Assembly: GCA_024233005.1 (NCBI GenBank) | Contig: JACKQE010000010.1 | Span: forward strand, 62,001-126,000 | Source: Akkermansiaceae bacterium | GTDB lineage: Bacteria; Verrucomicrobiota; Verrucomicrobiia; Verrucomicrobiales; DEV007 | DNA length: 64,000 bases | Direction of reading: 5' to 3' | Shown here: positions 42,901 to 45,112 of the stretch, piece after piece | Numbering within the stretch: the stretch's first letter is position 1 | Layout of the letters: each line of letters starts with the position of its first letter | The notes under the pieces: model-generated | Database searches by the model: none | What the model was told of the DNA's origin: nothing | The model's input: only the letters and a program-made list of their open reading frames with translations | Program-made: the position numbers and the translations under genes

Positions 42901-45081
42901 GCCAGCAACACCGGGACCTACGCCCAGATCGGTCTGGGCGGCTTGAACAGCGACGCCAGCAAGAACGGCGGGACCACGGTGGAGGCGACGAACATCAGCC
43001 TCGCCTCCGGAGCCGGCGCCAATGCCTACACCCAGATCGGGGCGGGCGGCACCAGCGGGAGCGGGAACATCACCGGCCCGACCAGCGTGACCGCCAACGG
43101 CGGGACCGTCAGCGTGATCGCCGGGAGCGGCCAGGATGCCTACGCCCAGCTCGGCGCGGGCGGCACCAAGGCCAACGGGACCCACAGCAGCAGCACCGCG
43201 GTGAGCGCCGACGGCGCGGTCACCGTGCAGGGGGGCAGCGGGGACAACAGCTACGCCTCCATCGGGTTGGGCGGGATGAACCTCGACGGCGCCCTGGCCG
43301 GGATCACCACGGTGACGACACCGGACGCGGTGAGCCTGACGGCGGGCAGCAACGCCACCGCCTACGCCCAGATCGGGTTGAGCGGCGGGTTCGGCGGCAA
43401 CGGGGACAAGACCGGGAGCGTGTCGGTGACCGGAGCCAGCGTGGACGTGACCGGCGCCGCGGCCTTCGCCCAGATCGGCAACGGCGGGGTCAGCGGATTT
43501 GGCACCAAGAACGGCAACGTGGTGGTGAAAGCCACCGCCGGCGACGTCACGGTGACCGGCGGGGACCTCAACGGCTACGCGCTGATCGGCCATGGCGGGA
43601 TCAAGTCCGGCGGAGTCACCATCGGGGCGCCGAGCACCGTCATCAGCGTCAGCGCGACGGCCGACGTGGTGCTGCAGGGCGGGAGCGCCGATGTGGCCTT
43701 CGCGCAGATCGGCAACGGGGGGACCAACAACGACGCCGGGACCACCGAGGCCACCGTGGAAGTGCTCGCGGGCGGCCAGGTCGACGTGCTCGGAGGCAGC
43801 GGCCCGAACAGTTACGCCCAGATCGGCAACGGCGGCGCCGGCAGCGACGGGACCAAGCAGGGGACCGTGCTGGTGGATGCCGGGACCGATGTCAACGTGA
43901 CGCGGGGGAGCGGTTCGAGCGCGTATGCCAAGATCGGCAACGGCGACCAGCTCTTCGACGCGGGCGGCGTGGGCACGGCGACGGGCAACGTGAGCGGGGA
44001 CATCCAGGTCAGCGCCGGGTTTGACGTGCGGTTGACCGGGGGCCTGATCGGCCACGTGGATCCGACGATCGTGAGCAGCAGCATCGCGACCGGGGGCGAC
44101 ACCTTCGTGGCGGTGAGCCGGCTGGATCCGGAGGCCGGAGGCAACGGAGTGATCGAGACCGACAGCGCCAGCGTGCTCAGCGCCGGAGGCGGGGAACTGC
44201 GGATCTACCTGCCGGAGCGGCTCCAGAGCGGGCCGACGAGCAACCTGATCGCGCTGGGGACCACCCTCAACGGAGTGGCCTACGCGGGACCGCCCGATCC
44301 GCTCTACCGGGCGCCGTTTGAGTATGCGATCAACCTCATCAATCCGGTGGACGCAAGTGTGACCGTGCTCGACGAGCACCTCAACCTCGATCCGCAGGAC
44401 ACGACCAACCTGACGGCGCGGACGGTCAATCCGGACACGGCGTTGTATTCGGCGAGCAGCGGGTTCAGCCTGTATTACGACACCATCGAGGCGCTTTACA
44501 CCGCCCCGGAAACCCCGCCGCCGGCGCCGCCGGCTGTGGGTGGCGGCAGTGGCGGCGTGGGGGCGCCGACCGAGGACGCGGTGGTGGAAGTGGTCGAAGT
44601 GGGACCGTTCACGGAGATCGACGGGCAGATCGGGTTCACCGCCGACTACCTGTTCCCGGGGCAGCCCTGGATCCAGGTGGGACCGTTTGTGGATGCGCTG
44701 CTGGACGAGTGGCATCAGAACGAGTTCAACCGGGACGCCTTGGACAGCTTCGGACCGGACGGGAAGACCGGATGGAGCGAATTCGCCACTCTCGGGACCA
44801 GCTTCAACATCCGCTACCGGGTCATCCAGGACGGGGGCGCGAACAGCTTCAACGTGTTCAACAACGGAGTGCTGGGACCGTTCTTCCTGCCGATCAACAA
44901 CGGGCTGAGCCTGGAACTGCAGATTGAGGAAACCCTGCAGGAGGCCGCTCCTGAGCCCGGATTAGAATCGGAGCTCAAAGGGATCCAAGGGAACAGCGAG
45001 GACGAAGCAGAACGCCGTCGCCGTGAGAATCAACAGAACAGTGAAGTTCCTGAGGAACCGGAGAACCCATCGAACGAATGA
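18907..45081 (+). CDS. Giant secreted repeat protein (8,724 residues), filamentous-haemagglutinin type
   Basis: One frame of 26,175 bp without a stop. Residues 1-36 form a signal peptide ending V-R-A. Residues about 37-190 are a two-partner-secretion (TPS) domain with the I-N-P-N-G-I motif (N118). Residues to about 720 form a Gly/Ser-rich beta-helix with N-S-G-T-I repeats, ending at L-L-L-D-P-T-N-V-T-I. From about residue 1,000 to 8,240 come well over 100 units of 35-60 residues of the form G-D-I-x-V-x-A-G-G-x-I-x-L-x-G-G-x-G-x-x-x-Y-A-Q-I-G-H-G-G. By hand count there are about 85 exact G-H-G-G cores and some 40 variants. The C-terminus has a Pro/Gly hinge (about 8,537-8,555), a unique globular segment and a charged Glu/Arg/Asn tail. 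No autotransporter barrel or anchor motif is seen. TPS proteins are threaded out by a TpsB porin, absent here. It is likely a surface or released adhesin or matrix filament; function is inference. Confidence 0.9.
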   Translation: MNPLIRSLRRSSRFQAIVVALLLPGIGAVSLPVRANPSGGVVTHGGVHIGEALNGHLMINQLSDKAIINWEDFSIGAGEITQFLQPGAGSAVLNRVVSGNPSAIHGALRANGKVMVINPNGILVGASGSIDVGGLVLSTLDLSDADFLGGGDLVFKGNTSAGVVNYGRINAVGGDVFLMGRSVTNSGTIAASGGTVGLAAGQEVLISASPNAEGERVFVRTTSGTTGGVGVTNSGTIEGAVVELKAHGNMFALAINNSGTVRATGSVSQGGKVFLRAPGGRIENSGSIAATLPGGNGGRILLEASQIDAGGTISADGGEKGGEVTLLGEDISISAGARISANGKQGGNINIGKATAVGATGPTKRVAIGEGAEISAIGSHGFGGSIVISGDLGSVISIAAAALRATGKTSGGGISVGGGEVSISPGAILDSNGSIGGNLSIAGQSVNAADGSLLSANGDSRGGTVRLSAVEAAAIDGRISAIGGIGQGGAIVLNGARSLNVGDGAVVDASGGSNGGSVQAVSNSAGVVQVDGTLRTSGANGKGGLLVVKGGTATTIGGSGRLEDNHATHGGNVIVESVNGTTTVAGEIDAIGSGSVAGRDALVKVLGREVVLTSTADIDASGQSGGGNVLIGGGFQGKMLGVRNASTTSVADGATIAADALESGSGGAVIVWADGTTSYRGNISAHGIGSGGFVEVSGKTNLNFAGTADVTADSGPSGTLLLDPTNVTIGTGVDSATNINNLTLSDLLDKGNNVIIATNWTGTQRGDITVSAGKNTGTTPGGNFGGVEWYQQDNNTVGGTLTLLAAGNILFANDVRSAGAGGINIVAGWNGSTGIVSPFALSTTQASTLDPAGGFSMAAVLATMNDGISGNDAAGVGGGSVFINGYDINGVVDNTVAEGIEVGSRFGATQVAAHDLLIRGSNGGQRWAQLGFRDAGTEFGLNGTIALSTQNGERNEWWGSNASADGITTAATQTGNIQGKDYISLLGGTVAAGGAFKGAGYGATGDITVVVGGRLDLRGGDANHAYAQIGHGGTGAEGVELARNAGGAPAGSLTTRDGAVVDPGDNNRTYFSTTWRTNYDATAKVDAAISITAGEDILIMAPSTFESNAGYTDLTNNQGSSSRYVKVGHGGLDNFGSYHGDISVVALGATTAGDGRGEAGAGIQVRAGMGTLNPAQIGHGGFHEGNRRTIWDQTSSGDITLRAETGAVRVLSFNLLPRTGDQNTGAYVGVDTILPVNSANDTEYEFSNVQIGHGGWHRDRVSTGGSFTAPGGAAVTNILPDQSMTGDILVYAGGTVQVRDTMGYDSGGSWTADPGPGTDPILTSGGILREVGIEVRAGNSSWAYGLIGHGGVNLNSNGSGGANTNGTGSLQGDISLEAAKGSIMAIGGEEKRSVRDYAYNGGFVQVGHGGYDADAMNATNGFAGAITVKAGQGGMNGLGQTVSATDGDIIFRTGRMGEEWALIGHGGRSSSGDLILNGVSDGVAPITVTARDAIEFTGRISGPTNPALLSTDYLNARITSEELNRYVNQAAGNVIDADTTPQAVANGKGYNIDIKFAQIGHGGYDFITNAQPSKNFSLNNDITVTAQVGAVRFTASDADNDYIQIGMGGIDFGGGANNNQRNITGSDLTVTAGGDIWFDARNAGSLETNRVPVGGSLGLETRGVSHGVRAFAMIGNGGYDIDGDFSGDVKVVSGGNLFMFGPTATVNTVNGYVGNTVEGVTAATGATITPLVGNAHLYTALQEATMKARSFTLYHGNAGASNATYKGNIVPGTFGIDLYDDGDSSSTLDVVDNDAADGTAGDGHGLIVVNNDALAGPNGTYQVGAVVGEIDYTTGVVTMFEKVESRDDVVNRSLTYKYDYAGGPVGGQLISGERTSESDSATRASQAYLGSGGIVPGSVSLVIDGDNSGGGRRVITDSFANGVLYNEQQVRVGQIDYNSGRIIIEGVNTATGDGGTDGEWELGTAPQLKAPLNDRTNPDEVVANYQYTKGNPDIAFVQIGNGGYGANFGGRNTPGHSGEIIIQAADDIRLHGGSFDNNSVQIGHGGRGSQGWHGYQADQLDLARPDYSAIDVDGKGNITITAGGIFEVLAGRGVSFSDNEQYAQVGHGGYDADGNHQGNIRVSAGSGEISTTTGVIGGSGQMGGVVFTAGQTRDASVQLGHGGFGARSSRADGDSGVRGLIGNITVTTTGDVLFTSGTTNSNFRDLDDGRIISQLGHGGYDADVRHDGGTQLRGTGIGHAGDITVTSGGSVIFQAGDGTKMAPGGAILGEDYGILHYTQLGHGGYSATGDHHGNITVTAADNIQFFAGSRTSDDSTDKRNYAILGMGGDEAEGYTGARDANNNPLDTITVTATNGDIEFVGGEGRRNWAQLGNGGFSNDGDHEANIVVSAGGDIHFIGGQGPADLITDTSRSLDVATWLAGTDRGGWTTLRYRDVRVNVVDFTVTVNGFNFIANGSTVQEADSDGAFTAANIIAKTNVDLDGDTVTDITAGTIVGEINLRTGQVRFFQDLDPTGLGGVTAAYNTGGGSSGAVNVPTTVENQSTNPLLAQAVRGFGGFAADSPHLQATFNNTRGGITDVAEAGGSPFDANIGIQSGTFKLEVPDGTVVEDDGSGHLLVTAAAVGSGLAVGQDVGTISYVRGQIALTAAVNPSGRIGTKATYQTSQKIGADYSYAQLGNGGWNAEHNGTNTDKSNVGNITVTAGGDVRFHAGNGVESYTQLGNGGYDAKGAHSGDIVVNAGGAVEFLAGVGADETDVRSYAQLGHGGYESDGNHFGHISVTSGTGTASSTPGYSHLGDLAGSSIGVLFKAGDREDNYVHMGLGGRSARTGTATTPYGLNGDITVISEGSVSFVGGTGSLNLDGDITGNSDFRLYAQLGHGGYDADAANSSRTIEFFGLRGGTGIAGTEGAGDGNWGHFGDIKVYAGGSVNFIGGDTSQTDPVLKSFGEGYGQYTYTQLGHGGYHASGDHSGNIDVRGGVNASGTVNNASADVYFAAGGPGTSEWNDIRSYAQLGHGGYNASAGELGRTGEIITVVAGRDVIAQGGLGTGNYVLIGHGGSFSDRNAANLDSPVGVDVVRGEIQLSAGRDVKVLAGDYPDDPALGQGIKSSYTWTGAEATRSLDWAANLGSGADFTLQFSRIVPDSIRLEIRLDDGLLVGELVQVGNDIKVNGAFSVDVNGDGNAENFADGEVVGSYNPSSRVVTFTRDVNPGDDAGAPNIRLFFEHADVNRAFAQIGHGGNDSDYLNGDATSPFADDKIVVNAVGSVVLAGGAGSGNYSMIGHGGQNTAGVKNGEIVITSGGDTMLSGGTGNDSFVMIGHGGRDSSGSNSGDIKVTSGGKVKVNGGQGVQSAGRDEQFAMIGHGGQGSRGDHFGSITVNAVGDIDFAAGTTVRSSAYLGHGGWDADNPNDENPSGIGNTGGIFAKTTTGDIRFSAGQVVGVSESWTQLGHGGRSNEGNHSGAITVEATVGKINFEAGTGNNNYAQLGHGGRYARGNHYGDISVTAGGNIEFRGGQSTTGSVMYAQLGHGGDDAQARTVVGNHGDISVVSGGDIIFQSGNRDRAWTQLGHGGISVSGTHHGKIDVDAAGMIAFGSGEGAGNWKYSQLGHGGGNASGGDHYGDICVVAGETILLDSSVSTGSRGYTMIGHGGYGASGNQYGEINVLSGLSGANGGISLLGGVSTEANDKFTQIGHGGGTSSGNKTGDIAVTVLHGDLTLTGGTAQYSGALIGHGDSTIGTNGTRTGAMDIYVDGSTVVTDGAPGNSHAYLWHQTTSGIGSVSGDHFSLVTRDLTLPASQLTHLTNFNTSSYLSKMITNGLNLVIGDSDGSGGIDINFTATDLAYNTAADTNIITSGNVHLARNIQTTGGGNVNLIAGWDGTAGFPTMDVSVSCDPVIGIFDFAAAVAGDAVGAAGSELVTIGDGTQTSGIAVGSATGLTGVAGYSVVLNGSNSTAGGFAQIGYRPTVAAEPVSGSLHVVSADGSVVLNSGSSTNAPAQIGHGGTGTAATNLTGDICVHAGTTVTLDADNGGGNGSFSQIGHGGVGVAGNHSGEITVVSGVNGTGGVTLTGGALGTNRYAQIGHGGVNATGNLGGEIFVVANTGGALTLTGGAGTNAYAMVGHGDGAGTAGGTRQGGIHYFAGGDATISDGAGTGSQAYLLHHTSNTGGLAGAGNYLGGNGFQYAVNGTTTAPNTAFEGISPVLVSGIGLGDVSVAINGNVDLTIEGPSVQTNNSYDFTILTGGDLRMNLGYQNLGNGDVTLVAGWSGGGPLLGTVDLSVVCDPVITPGALTGVLSDLCANSGANSGMLYIGSASQTQGVAVGSRQGTTTAAGYGMVIEAGDTTANAFSQFGFRPTAGGQGAPGTILVHLKQGGLALNSGDAAGAYTQIGHGGLDAIANGHGADITIEFCDAGDVTFNGGAGAASYAQIGHIGYRTLTGNTATATGNITVTGFRNFDLNAGNGTAAYVQVGHGGFEGDANKTGNITLTGATAPADQGAVTLDGSASGASSDSYAQIGHGGRNSSNTKTGNIALSNVTDIDLTGGSGTRSYAQIGHGGSNSQNAAVGTVNVSGSGDLTVKGGTGSEAAAHLGHGGQSVALSVVNQKVTVDMGGAVSVVGGAGTGTYAEIGHGGRNSSGSRTGDVEVTAGTDILLQGGVGADASAAIGHATANASPTLVNGSISVVAGGKLEMFGAGSGGGGGFAMIGHGGISSNGAKGDADDVIHVEATGDITLQGGVGGNTFVQIGNGGLNTTGNYLAKRIEVVSQSGDLTMIGGSNAGDDDAYVQIGHGSGQNTSTADSEILVDVRNGTVTVTAGAGNAGGTPTANFAQIGHGGHENQGAQAGQIVVLADAITLNGGTRDESYAQIGHGGFEDDTNPDGALSGDILINFDPTTGTIVGGGGDIVLTATAGSSRYAQIGHGGANRIADISGDIVVGRAANLTMNSGTGGSGAYTQIGHGGRLSGGSLAAGSDISIDVTGAITLAGGTATSAYSQIGHGGQDSSLPGLDGTITINAAAGSGTGTISVRGGSGTDAYAQIGNGGNRTTAAAATTQSGDIKILHASGVNVVAGTGADARAQIGHGGDENYGDSSGSILVNALGGAVVVSGGGNTDAYAQIGHGGHAGVGNHGVTTDVIQVIADSLDFNGGTGSDSYAMLGNGGRNANGSMAGAINVNYDSVGGTVSGGTGTITLDGGTGANSNAQIGHGGSGRSGNLDGGIRIGRASDLILTASSGGEAYAQVGHGGSATSSGTVTHADITIDVTGGIDLNAGTNTWNYAQIGHGGANTNALIVEAAHILINDAAWAGTGDLTLDGNGSNAYAQIGHGGSRSDATPDFGNKSGDVTVSRSANITMTGGSGGDAYAIIGHGGEGGTGTGATGIFGGDIAVTTVGALTMTGASGDSFTQIGHGGETSREDISGSITVTVGTNLDMNGGIASEAYAQIGHGGSFFIGKISDAAVGVFVTGSISLDGGASTNTNAQIGHGGVSSVGDISRSAVEVSAGGALTLYGAAGGNAYAQVGHGGSGYLGTIADSTITLDAVGTIDLTAGKDQAYSQIGHGGFNTMTVNVSGSDILVNTKAGSGMGDMMLVGMETNAYAQIGHGGSRSDGNANFGQLSGGITIGQAANLSLTAGIETDGYAQIGHGGEGGNGTGVTGGYVGDIHVTITGAVSLQGGSSLDTYVQIGHGGDNSQATASGSISVNAGGVVTMNAGSGEDSYAQVGQGGHGNARALGLAGDVIEVFGAALDLNGGSGNRTYVQIGNGGANATGGSTVTEIHVNASTGAISLDSGTGTGTYALIGGGGTGATGDQVGDICVHAATLISLNAATGVTDGAFSQIGHGGVGAAGNHQGDITVVSGVTGTGAISLTGGAVGTNRYAQIGHGGVNASGNLAGDIYLISNNGGDLDLIGGAGTNAYTLIGHGDGAGTTTGTRQGGMHYFVGGDATVTDGAGTGSGGYLIHRTANAGGLAGAGNYLGGDGFQYVVNGATTAPAAAFEGIGTMIASNAGAGPVTVAISGDVDIVVDGPSVSVTGANDFTIATGGDLTMLMGYQNLGAGNVTLIAGWDGSGATAGTVDLSVVCDPVITVGSFATALANCAAIGNNNGTITLGSVAQAQGIAIGSRLGQNSLAAAGLVMLGSDSTADGFTQFGYRPTAGSQGGTGDIYVHLKSGGLQADAGDANGAYVQIGHGGKDAAANTHNAVIEIEFCEAGDVVFNGGTGLASYAQIGHMGYRSATGNTATASGDITVTGFRNFDLNAGRGSGAYVQVGHGGVEGDANKSGNVTLTGATAAADQGALTLDGSANGGASDSYAQIGHGGRNAGDTKTGNISVSNVTDIGIAGGTGTRSYAQIGHGGSNSQNGAVGTISVEGSGALTVRAGTGSEASAQLGHGGQSVSLSVANQSIMATMGGAVSVIGGTGSSAYAEIGHGGRNSVGSRTGDISVTAGDDVLVQGGIGNESFASVGHTSVNASPTVVNGSVSVIAGGKIDLLGANGGSSGFVMIGHGGVTSNGDKGDADDVILVQAAADIRMQGGTGGNAFVQIGNGGLNSTGNFRSNRIEVVSTGGNLNLIGGSNASVDDSYVQIGHGTSQTTSSATSDIRVDIRHGAITMTSGAGITDTGGSDTPNFTQIGNGGHQNQGSQSGQIVVLANALSLTAGIRDETYSQIGHGGFEDDTNPDGALGGDIFINFDPTTGTVVGGGGDIILLGGNGTDRYAQIGHGGTNRNSVMDGNIVIGKANNLVMTSGTAGTGAYTQVGHGGRSGNGTLAAGLDISIDVVGAITLGAGAGTSAYSQIGHGGQDTSLPSLDGAITLNAAAGSGTGAVSLRGGSATDSYAQIGHGGNRTTAGLATAQTGDVSIVKATGVVLAGGSGADSRAQIGHGGDENAGDASGTILVNAGTGTLEISGGGGGDAFAQIGHGGHSSNGNQGLDTDEIRVVANALDFNGGTGSGSYAQLGNGGHLTDGNFLGSIFVNYDPLAGSAVGGGGDLTMNGGTNSNTYAQIGHGGANDNSGANTKSGDLIIGQVASATLTGGSNADAFTQIGHGGDENDGDASGNIKLVSAGRIQLNGGSNGGTGADSYALVGHGGHDATGNLGLAGESIVVIGTGIDLNAGSGNRTFAQIGSGGLAATLTGLDSDGIIFGDVYVNFNPLTGMAAGGGAVSLNGGTTDSYAQIGIGGSSYDGAKTGNTVVNGDSVEVIAGAGGGAYALIGAGSGILGSTLDFGSGNLTTSTTVNATAGGVTVSAAGGGAQSFAQIGGGGLLADGLLTGTTAISTTVTATGDVLLQGGAQSNTYALIGLGGSGLDGTKSNAGVSLTAANLNLLGGSGPAGYAQVGSGGGLTGGNNTAVGNVTGDIEITTTGGVSLVAGSGLNAFAHVGDGGGGAVGNFTGEICVHAGTTVTLNANTGGTSDLAFAMIGHGGENADGAHSGNVTVLSGLVGAGGILVRGGDAGTGRFAQIGHGGRNASGNLTANISVVSQGGGDLDVLGGAGTDAYAMVGLGALNTSGTRTGGLQVYVEGATTVADGTGTNAGATLWHQTTSAITSIDTPVYKVLSLGGLDLNSSRFSSLNGVLDQTNVTLATGAGADLDLRGSSLAYNSAFAFNAMAGGNLTVNLSVQNAGSGGVNLIAGWDGTTGRPVNLLDLTVVCDPIVGDLDFAAVLADCAAYGNASGLVTLGEVSQTVGRTLGSRSGATNVVGYGVNLIGSDTTANAQTQIGFRPTAASQPATGSIVVDARAGGVSLTSGAASGAYTQIGHGGNGSTDNALSGSISVTTLCEAGALVLIGDGAGSYAQVGHGGTGSDGVKGGDITIDVGSVGLVGGSTTGTYAQIGHGGDNSDGAITSNILLSASGAVTLDGGAGQDSTARIGSGGRDSDGAKSGTTTVSGASVTLTGGAGSNAGTQIGAGGSLADGNLTGTTTVTTTTGDLRILAGTGTDSASQVGAGGIQASGTHNSATTVTAAGNVVLDATNGGASASARIGLGGTAADGAFTGLVGVTAGGDLTLTGGASNTGTYAQIGLGGLNSDASKNGGTTVEATNISLASGAGANAYTQIGAGGTSGSGNITGPTSVTANGGTVSVIAGSGQDAYAQLGAGGTKANGTHSSSTAVSADGAVTVQGGSGDNSYASIGLGGMNLDGALAGITTVTTPDAVSLTAGSNATAYAQIGLSGGFGGNGDKTGSVSVTGASVDVTGAAAFAQIGNGGVSGFGTKNGNVVVKATAGDVTVTGGDLNGYALIGHGGIKSGGVTIGAPSTVISVSATADVVLQGGSADVAFAQIGNGGTNNDAGTTEATVEVLAGGQVDVLGGSGPNSYAQIGNGGAGSDGTKQGTVLVDAGTDVNVTRGSGSSAYAKIGNGDQLFDAGGVGTATGNVSGDIQVSAGFDVRLTGGLIGHVDPTIVSSSIATGGDTFVAVSRLDPEAGGNGVIETDSASVLSAGGGELRIYLPERLQSGPTSNLIALGTTLNGVAYAGPPDPLYRAPFEYAINLINPVDASVTVLDEHLNLDPQDTTNLTARTVNPDTALYSASSGFSLYYDTIEALYTAPETPPPAPPAVGGGSGGVGAPTEDAVVEVVEVGPFTEIDGQIGFTADYLFPGQPWIQVGPFVDALLDEWHQNEFNRDALDSFGPDGKTGWSEFATLGTSFNIRYRVIQDGGANSFNVFNNGVLGPFFLPINNGLSLELQIEETLQEAAPEPGLESELKGIQGNSEDEAERRRRENQQNSEVPEEPENPSNE
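21376..21720 (+). repeat. Boundary module 1 of the giant protein
   Basis: This is the first of five related modules inside the giant gene. It contains I-V-A-G-W-N-G, later a V-G-S-R-F-G-A-T segment and ends with A-Q-L-G-F-R. It follows the TPS/beta-helix part and precedes the first G-H-G-G chapter. Confidence 0.7.
30508..30789 (+). repeat. Boundary module 2 of the giant protein
   Basis: L-I-A-G-W-D-G, then V-S-C-D-P-V-I, then A-V-G-S-A-T-G and a closing A-Q-I-G-Y-R-P-T. The same order occurs in modules 3 to 5. Confidence 0.75.
31000..34440 (+). repeat. Large internal duplication of the giant gene, copy 1
   Basis: This segment recurs at 36,388-39,830 in the same order. Anchors are the N-H-x-G-[ED]-I-T-V-V-S-G segment (offset 5,388 bases), F-R-N-F-D-L-N-A-G (offset 5,385), F-E-D-D-T-N-P-D-G-A-L (5,388) and G-N-R-T-T-A (5,388). 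The protein order is kept over about 1,150 codons, while many codons differ synonymously. Confidence 0.85.
31672..31956 (+). repeat. Boundary module 3 of the giant protein
   Basis: L-V-A-G-W-S-G, S-V-V-C-D-P-V-I, A-V-G-S-R-Q-G and a closing S-Q-F-G-F-R-P-T. It begins only about 1.16 kb after the start of module 2, so the chapter between is very short. Confidence 0.75.
36388..39830 (+). repeat. Large internal duplication of the giant gene, copy 2
   Basis: Second copy of the segment starting near 31,000, at a period of about 1,796 codons. Unit-by-unit correspondence continues to the L-D-F-N-G-G-T-G-S / V-N-Y-D-x-x-x-G segment, after which the two copies have different tails (34,440-36,388 against 39,830-41,030). 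Confidence 0.85.
37060..37341 (+). repeat. Boundary module 4 of the giant protein
   Basis: L-I-A-G-W-D-G, S-V-V-C-D-P-V-I, A-I-G-S-R-L-G and a closing T-Q-F-G-Y-R-P-T. It lies close to 5,388 bases after module 3, the period of the large internal duplication. Confidence 0.75.
41759..42042 (+). repeat. Boundary module 5 of the giant protein
   Basis: I-A-G-W-D-G, T-V-V-C-D-P-I-V, T-L-G-S-R-S-G and a closing T-Q-I-G-F-R-P-T. After it, the repeat cores change from G-H-G-G to mainly G-A-G-G, G-L-G-G and G-N-G-G, and the base composition rises to very high GC. Confidence 0.75.
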
Positions 45082-45112
45082 AGGGAACCCGGGAAACCGT
45101 GAAAGCGCGAAC

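Noticed and set aside
19018..44715. Many long minus-strand frames (up to about 800 codons) opposite the giant gene
   Set aside because: They are low-complexity antisense translations of the G-H-G-G repeat, with recurrent P-P-W-P-I-W or A-D-L-G strings that merely mirror the sense repeat.
18907..45081. Idea that the giant gene is an autotransporter (type V a/c)
   Set aside because: The C-terminus is a charged, Pro/Glu/Asn-rich tail after a small globular segment; no 12-strand barrel or YadA-like anchor is visible.
18907..45081. Idea that the repeat array is a collapsed or artefactual tandem assembly
   Set aside because: Neighbouring units differ at many positions, the two large copies differ synonymously, and the frame is kept throughout, all of which fits real evolved repeats.
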